The notes below the pieces were generated by a model. That model did not search any database and had not been told where the DNA came from. It was given only the letters and a program-made list of their open reading frames with translations. DNA of 64,000 bases, from positions 62,001-126,000 of the forward strand of contig OX637800.1 of NCBI GenBank assembly GCA_951802425.1, read 5' to 3'. Every line of letters starts with the position of its first letter. The stretch's first letter is position 1. This DNA comes from Clavaria fumosa (Eukaryota; Basidiomycota; Agaricomycetes; Agaricales; Clavariaceae). Shown one piece after another: positions 1 to 11,037 of the stretch. Position numbers and translations under genes: made by a program.

Positions 1-154
1 TGCATTGGGAAATAGGTTTGGGGAAAATGTAAACCATGGAAATTGAGGATTAGAGGGGTAGATATAGGCACACAAAATATCAAAAGACTAGCTTGAGTGG
101 TTAGCTTGCAGTGAAAGAAAGCGCAGATGCTCCATCTGCACAAGGACTATGCTA
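1..154. repeat. End fragment of the 651-bp repeat unit
   Basis: These bases match the last part of the 651-bp unit tandemly repeated at 27621-31888 and a partial copy ending at 14342, with a few differences (for example it ends GCTATTAG instead of GCTGTTAG). The same terminus is followed directly by a minisatellite here and by palindromes at 14343 and 31889. The unit therefore has a fixed end and is not random sequence. No coding capacity is evident. Confidence 0.85.
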
Positions 155-742
155 TTAGTAGATCCAACCAGGCCCCAAGGTGATCCAACCATGCCCTGGG
201 TCAATCCAACCTAACCACAGGGTGATCCAACCATGCCCTGGGTCAATCCAACCTAACCACAGGGTGATCCAACCATGCCCTGGGTCAATCCAACCATGCC
301 TCAGGGTGATCCAACCAGGCCCTGGGTTAATCCAACCATGCCCCAAGTAGATCCAACCATGCTCTGAGTAGATCCAACCATGCCTCAGGGTGAACCAACC
401 AGGCCCCAAGTAGATCCAACCAGGCCCTGGGTTAATCCAACCATGCCCCAAGTAGATCCAACCATGCCTCAGGGTGATCCAACCATGCCCCAAGTAGATC
501 CAACCAGGCCCTGGGTTAATCCAACCATGCCCTGGGTCAATCCAACCATGCTCTGAGTGGATCCAACCATGCCTCAGGGTGATCCAACCATGCCCTGGGT
601 CAATCCAACCATGCTCTGAGTAGATCCAACCAGGCCCCAAGGTGATCCAACCATGCCCTGGGTCAATCCAACCATGCCCTGGGTTAATCCAACCATGCCC
701 CAAGGTGATCCAACCAGGCCCAGTCAATCCAACCAGGCCCTA
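155..742. repeat. 21-bp minisatellite (about 28 units)
   Basis: Tandem variants of a 21-bp unit built on AATCCAACCATGCCCTGGGTC run through this stretch, with recurring alternatives (CCCCAAGTAG, CTCAGGGTG, CTCTGAGTA) after a constant ATCCAACCA core. Because 21 is divisible by 3, one minus-strand frame stays open for about 190 codons as a repeated seven-residue pattern containing GWI. I regard that frame as a by-product of the repeat and not as a gene. A minus-strand repeat protein cannot be formally excluded. Confidence 0.9.
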
Positions 743-926
743 ACCCTGCCATTTGAGTTAGGGGAAACCACGAACCCCCTTAACCTAACCCTAATCCACT
801 CTGGGTCACCTCCCCTCACTGCCACCACCCTCAATTCCAAGGGGGGGGTGAGATTTGAAGGTATCCAACATCCAACCTGAATAGGCTAGCCTATTCGTCC
901 TAGGGAATAGTTAGCAACCCACCTTA

Positions 927-2122
927 AGAAATGCAATTTTGTTCCCACATTTCATCAGTCTTTCTTGTCTAGGTGGCTAACATTATTATGCCTTCTTGTC
1001 TCACTACCCATGGTGGGCCTTCTTCTTCCATTCTATCCAGCATCCATTCAAGCCCTCCTCTATCTGAAGTGCTCCCTGCTGACCCTGTGGCACTATCAGA
1101 TAGTCACCCATATACTAGCATACCATTGCCCTTGCATTATTGTCTGCTCTCCTGTCTCTGCCCAAGTGAATTCATTCAGCAATTGCATCTCATATGTTGA
1201 TAGCTGTGGGCCACACACTTTGAAACACATGCATACAAGCCTTGACACTGACTCAACTCACAACTGAACTGACTTTATAAGATGTGGGCATCCATGACAC
1301 CCACTTTGACATACACCTTCAGTCAACCTTGTGCATCATGTGAGCATGGGAGTCCTGGATACCCACTTTGAGATACACATCCAGTCAACTTACTTTGTAC
1401 ATTATGAGAGGTGTGGGTGTCCTGGCCATTTACATGGCATGTCTCACCTGTAACATGTCCAAGCCTGCATCACATTGGATCTTGGTAGGTATGTAGGACC
1501 TAGGTATTAGCATGCTGGGAGTGAGCAGCACAGGTAGCATAAGTAGGATGGAGGGTGGACAGTCTGAGTGGGGTGAGTGGGTGGCACAAGCAAGGTGAGT
1601 AAAGCAGGAAGCATGCCAGGTGGTGTAGCACCAATGAGGTGAGTGGGCAGACAGCACAAGCAGGGTGGATGGTGCAATTGGGGTGAGCAGCATGGGTGAC
1701 ACCAGTGGGGCAAGTTTGGTGGACAAGTGCATGTGCATATTATCAGTCAATGATATATCTGCTTGAGTAATGTATGTGTTTACTGTGCTCATGTTTGTCA
1801 TCCTGGCACTGCTCATGCTCATCAGTCATTGCTTAATGACAAACATGAGCACAGTAAACACATACATTACTCAAGCAGATATATCATTGACTGATAATAT
1901 GCACATGCACTTGTCCACCAAACTTGCCCCACTGGTGTCACCCATGCTGCTCACCCCAATTGCACCATCCACCCTGCTTGTGCTGTCTGCCCACTCACCT
2001 CATTGGTGCTACACCACCTGGCATGCTTCCTGCTTTACTCACCTTGCTTGTGCCACCCACTCACCCCACTCAGACTGTCCACCCTCCATCCTACTTATGC
2101 TACCTGTGCTGCTCACTCCCAG
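927..2122. repeat. Long palindrome P1, right arm truncated
   Basis: The left arm (about 927-1801) is followed by a spacer of about 34 bases (1802-1835) and a right arm (1836-2122) that is its reverse complement. The right arm stops where the copia fragment begins. The left end (TTCCCACATTTCATCAGTC) is shared with palindromes P2 and P3. The inner arm contains degenerate CACTCACC/CTTGTGCCACC repeats, so both strands read as Cys/His/Thr/Pro-rich nonsense frames. No protein family is recognisable. Confidence 0.9.
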
Positions 2123-2884
2123 CAAATAATCTCGGATGCTAGGAAGAAAAGTCATGTTTATCAAGTTGATACCCATCAACATATTCAGGAGCTTCACTGC
2201 CCCGAAGGAGGAGATGTGCGTGCGCACCTCAACGCGATGACCGACCTGCAAAATGAACTGGAGGCAATCGGCACACCAGTCAATGATGACGACTTCGCGA
2301 CGATGATACATGTGAGCTTACCACTAAGCTATTGGCCACTCCTGCAATCCGTCCTCCACGCCGCAGACATGAATGAAAAAGCTGTTGACCCGAACTACCT
2401 GATTAGAATTGTCCTTGAGGAGAATCATCAATGACAGATAACTCATGGACTATCAAAATCTGGTCAGGCGGCCTTCCAGACAAATAAAAATCGTCGCAGA
2501 GGCAAGGGGAACAAGTCTTCAGGCCAAACGAAGCTGTGGGACAACTGCAAACGCACCAACCACAATATAGAGGACTGCTTTGCCAAGGGAGGACCCAAGG
2601 AGGGACAACGCCCTCCCTGGGCGAAGAGCAAACAAACCGAAGCGAACGCTGCAGCAACGAAGGGGAAGAAAGAAGAGACGGACAAGTGGGTCGCATTCAC
2701 CTGTACTTCTACTCCCACAGATGTCGCTGCCAAGGCAACTCATCAGTGCTCCCACATCACCGCATTCCTTGATAGTGGAGCTACCGCCCATTTTACCCCT
2801 TTGAGACAGAAGTTGATCAATTTCCGGAACATGTCTCCCAGGCCAGTTACCGCAGCCAATGGAGGGGAATTCAATGGAGTCGGA
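2123..2884 (+). pseudogene. gag: Ty1/copia gag and protease remnant
   Basis: One reading frame encodes the C-terminal part of a copia-type Gag (UBN2-like, around 2129-2431, with a DLQNELEAIG stretch). A TGA at 2432-2434 interrupts it, and the same frame then runs through a basic linker and a zinc knuckle (about 2536-2580). In the knuckle the first Cys of the usual CX2CX4HX4C is Trp (LWDNCKRTNHNIEDC). The aspartic protease motif LDSGATAHF follows at about 2768-2795. Near 2885 the frame changes and the protease C-terminus is missing, consistent with an internal deletion. The 5' Gag and the LTR are absent, and the fragment abuts a truncated palindrome arm. It is a dead copy. Confidence 0.88.
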
Positions 2885-4385
2885 TGCGGCCACGTTTGGA
2901 CAGGGACACTGCACCATCAAACATTCTGATGGAAGGGAGCTAGCCCGAGTGAAGAAAATAAACGGTCTCTACATCCTAAACGGCAGCATGCATAAACACA
3001 GCCCACTACACGCCAATATAGCCACGCAGCGGCTAAGCATAACCGAAGTGCACCGCACCTTGGGCCATATCAATGTCGAGACCATTAAACATGCAATAAA
3101 AACGGGTAAAATTACCGGCATAATGCTCGATGATGACTCGGAACCTGAGTTCTGTGACGCATGTGCGCAGGCAAAGCCTCACCATCAATCGTTTCCTGAG
3201 CAAGCCCAAAACTGTGCGCAGAACTTCGGAGATTGCATCCACACCGACCTATGGGGACCTGCGAAGGTTGAGTCAATATTTAGGAGCCGTTACACAGTCG
3301 ATTTCATCGACTGTGCAACTCGCTGGACTCACGTTGCCTTTCTTCGCCATAAGAACAAGGCGTTTCAAGCCTATCTTGATTTTGAGAAACACCTTGAGAT
3401 GCAGGATGGCATAAAGATAAAAATCCTCTGGTCTGACCGCGGCCACGAGTTCCTCAACGATAAATTCAGTGAGCACCTGGCCAACAAAGGGACAATACGA
3501 GAACTCACTGTCCATGACACGCACGAGCAAGTCGGCATTGCTGAGCGTTGGAACCGCACGAAAGCCGAGCTAGCCCGCACGATGCTTATCGACTCGAAGT
3601 TGTCTAGATTCCTGTGGGCTGAAGCGATGAATCACGCAGCTTGGATAAAAAACCGCTCACCTACACGTGCACTCAACAACGGTACCCTGTACGAAGCTCG
3701 ATACGGCAAAAAACCCGACATGTCGCGAGTTGTACCATTCGGCACGTGTGCCTGGGTTAAAATCGTAGATGCCGGCAAGCTGGAACCTCGCGCGATGCTC
3801 GGCCACTTCGTCGGCTTCAATGCAACGAGTACTGGCTATCGAATTTACATCCCTGAGAAACGACAAGTTAAAATCGAGCATGAAGTCACTTTTGACCGTA
3901 CCAGACATCCTCAGACGGTCCAAATCCCCGAAGAGTCAGAGATTGAGGGGGAGAGGCGAAAGGACATTCTCCGAAACTTTCCGGAGGCCCGCCCTTCGTC
4001 ACCCAGCACCGACGAAAGTGAAAGTGACCAAGATGACACAAGAAGCAACGATCAGCTGTCAGACAGTGACGAGAGCGACTCAGATGATACTCACAGTCAT
4101 TCCAACAGTCGCAGATCCCCGTCACCAACGCCTGATTACCCCCAGCATGCCGAACATGATGAATCCGGTCGACCTCGCCACAAACGCCATGAACCTGGAT
4201 TTTACAGGAAATTAGCCGGCCACCACGCCCACGCTTCAGCGTATGCACCTGAAAACACCTCAGACGACTCTGACAACTATTTTCCCCTCTTCGCATTGAC
4301 CGCAGGCGCTGTAGGATCCGAACCGTGCACCCTTGCTGAAGCGCTCTTGAGAGATGACGCTAGTCAATGGAAAGAAGCCTGGGAT
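2885..4385 (+). pseudogene. pol: Ty1/copia integrase, truncated at start of RT
   Basis: This open stretch lies in a different frame from the protease. It encodes the GAG_pre-integrs zinc region (HRTLGH...CDACAQAKPHH, about 3052-3185), then the integrase core with all three acidic residues: D in HTDLWGP (about 3241), D in WSDRGHEF (about 3430) and E in GIAERWNRT (about 3535). An Asp/Ser-rich linker comes next, then the first residues of RVT_2 (DASQWKEAWD, ending about 4385). There homology stops abruptly and CpG-poor unrelated DNA continues the frame to 4694. RT and RNase H are missing, so the copy cannot be autonomous. The fragment is CpG-rich, unlike both flanks. Confidence 0.9.
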
Positions 4386-5321
4386 GGCAGCAAGGTGTGG
4401 AGGCATAGGGGGGACCAGAGGGACCTGTGGAGCTTCAGTCTGAGACGGGGGACGAGATACTGGTCACATCTCCATCAGGGGTACTGGTCACGCTTCCAGT
4501 TGAAGAATACAGAAGGGTTCGACTGGTATTTCAAGGTGGGAGGCAGGTTGAAGCATTGCTTCGGTCCCTATAGGGTTGCAAGGGAGTGCCCTGCTCAGAG
4601 TAGTAGCTGGCTGCATCCAAGTGGGCCAGCTGCTATAAGGGGTGGTGTACCTTGGGATCCTAGAGACAATGGCAGGTCACAGCAGGGTTTGTGAAATTCT
4701 GAAGAGATCAGGCTGTGACCTGGAAAAGTGGGGCCATATCCTGGGGTCCTCTGGTAGGTTGAACCTGTCTCAGAGGTTGCAAAGGGGTATCCAGGTCAGG
4801 AGGAGTGGGAACTCCATGGTCAGTAGTCCCTGGATACTGACATTGACTTTCATATAATCAGTTCTGTGGATTAGTGTGGAATCTAATCTGTCCATCAATC
4901 ATACCAAAGGCTCATAAAGATTTGTGGTCTCTATGATGTAAGCCAATTCTTTGTCGAGGGTTCCCACTTCGTACTGGTGACAAGTATTGTTAAGGATTTG
5001 GTAGGTGTGGTGGCAGGGACAGTCGAAGCGCAGATAGCCAAGCTGCTCTATGAGGGACTTGGCTTCTTCACACAGGGATGAAACTTGACTGGCTGTGATT
5101 TGGGTGGGTTCTTCAGGTTGCAACTGAACAACAGATGCCAGTCATTCTTGAATGGTAGTGGGCGGCTCGTGAGTTGTCTCCAAGGCCATTGGAGTGATTG
5201 CATGGCTGCCTGTGCATGTTTGAAAATGATGAGTAATAGGTTGGGGAGGAGTGTGACTGGTGGACATAATATGGTGTTATCCAGGTGTTGAGTGGTAGGG
5301 CAAGGGGGAGACTTGATATTA
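4386..5321. other. CpG-poor DNA without a recognised gene
   Basis: The copia homology ends at about 4385 and LTR-R1 starts at 5322. In between I recognise no coding domain, RNA gene or repeat shared with the rest of the window. A minus-strand frame at 4899-5123 (74 codons) has protein-like composition but no family I can name, so I do not call it a gene. Confidence 0.6.
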
Positions 5322-6811
5322 TGTTAGGGCCTGTCCTGTCTTGATGGTAATGCTGGGAATCAACTTGTTGGTGACTGATCCTGGAAACTCATTAAGACCA
5401 ATCAACTGTTGAGCACAGTTGAGAATGCTCAGTCCCAGAAGGTTGCAAAGATGTCTGGGAAGATGTAAGAATGGAAATAGACAAATAGGGAGAGGGGAGA
5501 TGTCACTAGAAAGGTTTTGAAGTTGGTAGATGAAGCATAAAGAAGGAAATTGATGAGGAGGGAGAAATAGGTAACACTGAGGAGGTCGTGAAGTCAACCA
5601 ATGAAGCATAAAGAAGGAAAAAGATGAAGTGGGAGAAAGAGACGATGTTGAGAAAGTTGTGGGTAGTCACGATGATGTCAAGAGATATGTTGCTGAAGGT
5701 GATAACTTTGCCAACCAATGGGAGAACCTGTGGGGTTCGAGGAGATCAGTACCAAGATGAAGTGAAGAGAATACTTAAGTGCATGAGTCATACGAGCACA
5801 GAGGACAAGTTTAGAGTAAGCTGAAAGTGTCTTGGCAATCTTGAGGTCACCAAGGGAGATAAGACCTCTCAATCACAATGGTTCCAAGCTCAAAGGGCAT
5901 CATGGCCTCAAGCTTAAACCAAAAGTGCATCAATATCAAGTCTACAGTATGAGAAGTACATGTGAGACTTATATACATGCGTACAGAGAGTATAACAGAA
6001 GAGGAGAAGTACATGTGAGACTTATATACATGTGTACAGAGAGTATAACAGAAGAGGAGAAGTACATGTGAGACTTATATACATGCATACAGAGAGTATA
6101 ACAGAAGAGGAAAAGTACAGAGGTTGCCAAGTGACAGAACTATAGTAGTACAGGGTATGGTCAGTCATAAGGAGACTATGGACATGTTCTACTAAGGTCA
6201 CAAGGGGTAAAGGAAACATAGGTAAGGTCGCAAACCTGACTGGTCATGGGTCACAACTTAGTTAAATAATCATATGAGTAACTATAACTATGAAGAGGTG
6301 CTTTGGTCATAAGTATCATAGTTATAGATGACTGGGGAGAAGAAAGGAAGCATAATTTGAAGTAGTGCTCAACTGGCCATCAATGGCATGTTTCATCATT
6401 AAGGTTGTGAGGTCCAAGAGTGGTCACATGAGTGGCAGTGGTGACACAGGTGATGCTAGTGATGCAGGTGACCTTGGGCAGGAAGTCACATGGGTAATGC
6501 TGGTAACATGGGTAACACTGGTGGTGCCAGTGGTGCCGGCTGAGGAAGATTGCATAACTGTGTGTCGTGCATCAATTTGGCAGGTTCAGGTGGTAGACAC
6601 ATGTAGGGTGAGGTGGTGGGGGTTGACACGAATATAGTATAATGGTTGCGAGTGTCGTGAGAATATGAGGGAGGCTGGGGAAGCATCCGGAATCGGGCAG
6701 TGGGCTTCGGAAGTGTACAGGGGGGTTTGTGAGGTGGTAAGGAGGTGTCGGGAGGTCCACAGGTGCTAGTAGAGTTGTCGTAGATCGAGGAAAAATGAAT
6801 GGGTCCTGACA
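5322..6811 (-). mobile_element. LTR-R1, minus orientation
   Basis: The stretch starts TGTTAGGGCCTGTCCTGTC and ends GGGTCCTGACA. Its reverse complement aligns along its length with 12045-13258, which ends GACAGGCCCTAACA, and its terminal part with 7276-7897. The TG...CA ends and lack of coding sequence fit a solo or truncated LTR. This copy is about 280 bp longer than the plus-strand one, partly because a 53-bp segment is triplicated. I see no target-site duplication (TATTA on the left, TGCAG on the right), so a flank has probably been rearranged. Confidence 0.75.
5953..6111. repeat. 53-bp tandem repeat, three copies
   Basis: A 53-bp unit beginning GAAGTACATGTGAGACTTAT occurs at 5953, 6006 and 6059 with one or two differences per unit. 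Each unit contains a TATATACATG segment. The corresponding part of the LTR-R1 copy at about 12720-12790 has a single version, so the expansion is specific to this copy. Confidence 0.9.
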
Positions 6812-7275
6812 TGCAGGAGGGTCACAATTGCTAACATTGCATCTGCCATAGTTTTTGGGGATTCTGGTTCCAGCATGTATCATTTGTCTGATGGCTGTGG
6901 CCATGTCCAAGACTGTTACTGGTCCTTCAAGGATTTGGATGCCGATTCTCTGTAGTACCATTCTTGCCATTGCTGCATCTCATGTTTCTTCATTCCGGTC
7001 TGGGTTTGCTGCTGGGTTGCTGGAGCTGGGTGTGTGGGTGGGGGGAGCGGGGATCTGTGGTGGTGTCACACATGTTGGCACATCAGTCCCTGGGTCCACA
7101 GGGGCTTCCCTGGGATTACTTGACATTCCTCCATCTCCCAAAGTATATATGCATTACAGTAGCAGTCAAGCTAAGCTAGAGGATTATAAGGGACTAGGAT
7201 ACTAGGCGATTTTTGTGGTTTCATTGTTTTTGTTGTGCATGTTGATGTAGTTGATTAGAAAGGAAGTCCCAGTTC
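6812..7275. other. Unassigned repeat-like DNA between LTR-R1 copies
   Basis: The right part (about 7150-7265) resembles 22930-23085 and 42000-42110 (TTTGTTGTTGGGTTTTTATG...AGAAAGGAAG), that is, the leader in front of the copia debris in the duplicated segments. A minus-strand open frame (6970 down to about 6812) has protein-like composition but I cannot assign it to a family. Confidence 0.5.
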
Positions 7276-7897
7276 TTGATGCACATTGGTTTAAGCTTGA
7301 GGCTATTATGCCCTTTGAGCTTGGAACCACCACAATTGATAGGTCTTGTCTTGCTTGGTGACCTTGACAACACCAAGACTACTCTGCGACTACTCTGCTT
7401 CTTTCTAAACTCATCCTCCATGCTTGTATAAACTTGTGTACCTAAGTATCTTCCTTTATTTCATCTTGGTACTGATTCCTTGAACCCCACATGTTCTCCT
7501 GTTGGTTGGCAAAGTCATCGCCTTCACCAACATGTCTCTCAACACCATCATGACCACTCACAACCCTCTCAGCAACATCCTTTTCTCTTTAACTTGTCAA
7601 TTTCTCCTTCTATGCTTCATCTATTGACTTCATGACCTTCTCAGCAATGTCCTCCCTCTCTCAACTCATCTTTCCCTCCCCCCTATGCTTCATCAACTTC
7701 GTGACCTTCCTAGTGACATCTTCCCCTTCTCCACTTGTCTTTTCCCATTCCTACACTTCACCAGACATTTTCATGACCTTCCAGGACTGAGTATCCTTGA
7801 TTGTAGTTGAACGTTGTTTGGTCTTAGCAAGCTTTCAAAAATGGTCACCAACAAATTGACCTTCAGTGCTATTTATGAGACAGGACAGGCCATAACA
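7276..7897 (+). mobile_element. LTR-R1, 5'-truncated copy
   Basis: It aligns with the last 490 or so bp of the LTR at 12045-13258 (common landmarks GGTTTAAGCTTGAGGCTA and TTATGAGACAGGACAGGCC) and ends CATAACA at 7897. The upstream part of the LTR is absent. No coding sequence. Confidence 0.75.
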
Positions 7898-8031
7898 GCC
7901 TTCTGCCAATGGATGCTAGGCACAAGGATCACTGTCAAGAGCCACCTGAGGTACTTGACTGGGTGTCACATAGTGGCCACCCTCTTGTGTGGTCTCCAGG
8001 TCAAATCCCTTCATTGTGTTGTCCTACTACT

Positions 8032-8433
8032 TGTTACGGGAAGCTGGGCCGAAGGCTCGGAAGTGCTTTCCGTCAGGTGATCGGGTGCCGGGATTATGTT
8101 AGTCCCGAGTGCCGGAATGAGAGGATCGAAAGCGGTCTGGTCAATGGGGTCGAATTGAGATATTACTCTGTCGCTGGGTCTTCTGGGGCCTAGGAAAGAG
8201 CGAAGTAGGGTGGCTCTGGCTCTGTACTCAGAGTCGTTGGCTTCGATAACTCGGTGCCTGAGATTGGCTACTCCTCGTGCAAACGTGTGCTCGAGGGCTT
8301 GGCGGTCGGGGTGATCGCGTCCAAGGATATCGACACAGATGGAGTGACTGAACTCAGTCAGGTGGTGTGTGAGTCGTGTGATCTGCGCTCGTCGCTGAGT
8401 CAGCGTCGGGTAGATCCATCCATAGGTTGGCAT
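8032..8433 (-). CDS. ORF0 fragment inside the solo LTR (start codon ATG)
   Basis: The minus-strand frame from ATG at 8433 corresponds to the LTR-encoded part of Gyp-A ORF0 (47549-47950). It aligns without insertions or deletions over about 134 codons, and roughly half of the differences I can align by eye are synonymous third-position changes. The shared core includes HLTEFSHSICVDILGRDHPD and SQFDPIDQTAFDPLIPALGT. This copy has ATG where the full-length element has ACG, so it may show the ancestral start. It is cut off at the LTR end because the internal region has been lost. The family is unknown to me. Confidence 0.6.
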
Positions 8434-9044
8434 AGTCGCTACTTCGGGCCAGGAGGAGAGGGGGTATCTCTCGTCGGCAGTAGGGAAAGCCAGTGTGATT
8501 TCACCAAAGTATGATAAGGTGAAAGGGACAAGTAAACAACGCTAAGGGGTTTCCCATGTCACTACACCCCTTATATACCTCAGGGGTGCTGCGGGTTCCT
8601 GCGGCGCAGCCTATCGTCCGCAGCCCAAGGATGCTATCCATCTACTGCGGTGTGTCCTCCCGCAGGCCTGCTCAGTCCGCAGCTGCCTGCTACTGCTCTT
8701 CGACGCAGCTGCCCTTGTGGGCTCGCGCAGTCCGCAGCTTGCCGAATGCTGCCCTACACTCTTATCTTGAACATCATCGCCTTTCGCTTATCGGCCCATG
8801 TGCTGCTCCGCAGTCTTCCACATGGCGCGGCTTATCTCCACATGCTCCTTCATTCGTCATGTGCTCCTGTGTGACAGTCCCTTCCCACCGCCTCGCTTAT
8901 CTTCCGGTTCTTATCCGTCCTTCACAGTATATAAGGAGGGCCTGTACCGCTTCTCTTCCCCCATCCTTGTTATGTGCTGGGGCCCTCACAAGCTCAACTT
9001 CCTCCCCTCCTCCAATGTCTTCCAACAAGTCGCCCCCCTCATAC

Positions 9045-11037
9045 TGTTAGGGTACTTGAGTACCTATAGTACTTAGCCCCTTGAACAGATGATCCAGGCA
9101 ATTATGCATCTCTTCAATACATTCCTATGCTTTTTCTAGGTCCTTTACCCATACTGTACTACTCACCCATGTAAACCTACTCCCAATATGACATAAGCTA
9201 TGGAAAGTGGTACTAGGACGGAAAGAAATGGTTCTACAGCAGGAACGAAGAACTGCACAAACAAACGGTTTTTACCATTGAGTTCCCACTGCTCGTTTAC
9301 CCCTATATGCATAAAAGCAAAAGGAAGTAACCGTTATTCACTCGCTCAGGCTGGTTCTACTGCTGTTTAGGCCATACTCTAGTATTACTAGAATAGCGCT
9401 AAAGGGAGGTTTTAAATGGAAGGTCTGAACAGACAGAAATGTCGGAAAGGTCTGTGAGGTCATACCCGCGAGTTTACGAGAGACGTGGAGCACTTGCGGC
9501 TGAGCTACAGGGTCGCGAACTCGCTGGTGCGAGTTTGGCACCACTCTGGCATTGTGGGGCAGTCCCGATCATGATCGGACCTTGATCGAGTGATCGAGGA
9601 CCAACAGTTCGGCCCAGTTCTCACGGTGGTGAGGGCAGCGATCAGCAGTGATGGCCGATGCTGCCGCTCTTCCAGATATGGACTAGTCATCCTCACAAGC
9701 AGACTGTGCACTCGCAACCTTTGTGCGCAGTCCCTCGGCCCTCCCCTTGTCTCCCTTTGTACTAGGGTGTTACTAGCATGTATTTGGCATAGAATACAGC
9801 TGAAACACATGCTAAATAGGGTTAGTACGCTTAATTATGACTAGTCTGGGGTAGATAAGAGGAAACAGAGGAAGTATAGATGAGATAATGACGCGATCAA
9901 GGCCAGGAACGTCGCAGAAAGTCGCGGAAAGTCGTGGAACGTCGTAGAAGCGATCGGGGGTGATCGTGGGGTCCTTCCCCACAATCCCCGATGACCGGAA
10001 CCCAAGAAATGAGTCATCATGAGTCATTTTGATTATATGTAGAACCTTCGAGAAGGAATATCTCAATGAAGACATGAGATATAATTATGATTTTGCCTGA
10101 TATGTAAAGCCAGTAAATTCTCCTTAATTTAGAGTCCTTAAACGGTATGTTAGGATTACTAGTTAAGGAGCTATGTTGAATCTTTCCAAATGTAGTAGAT
10201 ATGCGAATTTGAGTATAAATAGCTGACAGAACCTCGCGTTCTAGGCATCATTACCTACCCATACATCGATTACACTATCTTCTAAGAGGACTAAGTCTGA
10301 GTCTAGCTCCCCATGGAGCTAAGGACATATTTAGCTAAACTAAGGACAGGGTCTAATTAAGCTAAATGTAGTATCTACTGACTAAGGACTTAGTCTAGTC
10401 AAATGATCTGGGTACCCAAAGGTACCCAGGCTTCGGACGAGCCGCCCTGTGCCGGCTCCCCTCGGCGCGGTAAGTATTGAACGAGATATGAATATTTTGG
10501 TATAGGGTACAAGGTACTCTACTGTACAATGTATCAATGTATTCATCAGAGTAAGTAGTGAATAACTAGCCAAGTATTGAGAATTGAGAGAGGGTTTATA
10601 GAGCTAGAATGGTCTACAAAGCCAGGAGAATCTCATGAACTCTTTAGCTTAATTCTCCCTTCACTGGTTAGCTAGTTATTCACCATTCAATTTTTGACCT
10701 ATCTATGTTGATTTGGCTTAAGTGTACAATACCTATGGAGTGGTCAGTCATTGAGCCATAGTATCAGCCTGTGGAGTGATACCAGGTTGAGGCAGACTAT
10801 GGGGGATCAATGGCTAAGCCCATGGGATGTTGTGACTTAGGTTACTAATAATAATAATATCTGCCCAAAGCAATGCCTTGCTAGCAGTGTTGGTTCCAAT
10901 ACTGTTAGCAGGAAGGTATGGAACTGGAGGATCTACTAGTCCTGTAGACCAACTGCATGAGGAATTGAGGACCTGTCTGAGTCATTATGACTCTCAGTGA
11001 CTCATTTCTGACTGCACCCAGTACCAGATCCATAACA
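9045..11037 (+). mobile_element. LTR-B solo LTR inserted in the Gyp-A solo LTR
   Basis: The 1993-bp stretch starts TGTTAGGGTACTTG and ends GATCCATAACA. It separates two halves of the Gyp-A LTR and is flanked by CATAC (9040-9044) and CGTAC (11038-11042), a 5-bp target duplication with one mismatch. A TATA-type element (GAGTATAAATAGC) lies at about 10211. There is no coding region. The second copy is at 59955-61957: the last 960 or so bp are nearly identical, while the first kilobase is only loosely similar. Confidence 0.9.

Noticed and set aside
775..795. Telomere-like CCCTTAACCTAACCCTAA
   Set aside because: Only two or three imperfect units and no longer array. Together with the two TTAGGG units at about 13905 this is too short to claim an interstitial telomere.
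6572..6970. 132-codon minus-strand frame
   Set aside because: About the last 80 codons lie inside LTR-R1 and the first part has no family I recognise. No splice or promoter evidence, so not called as a gene.
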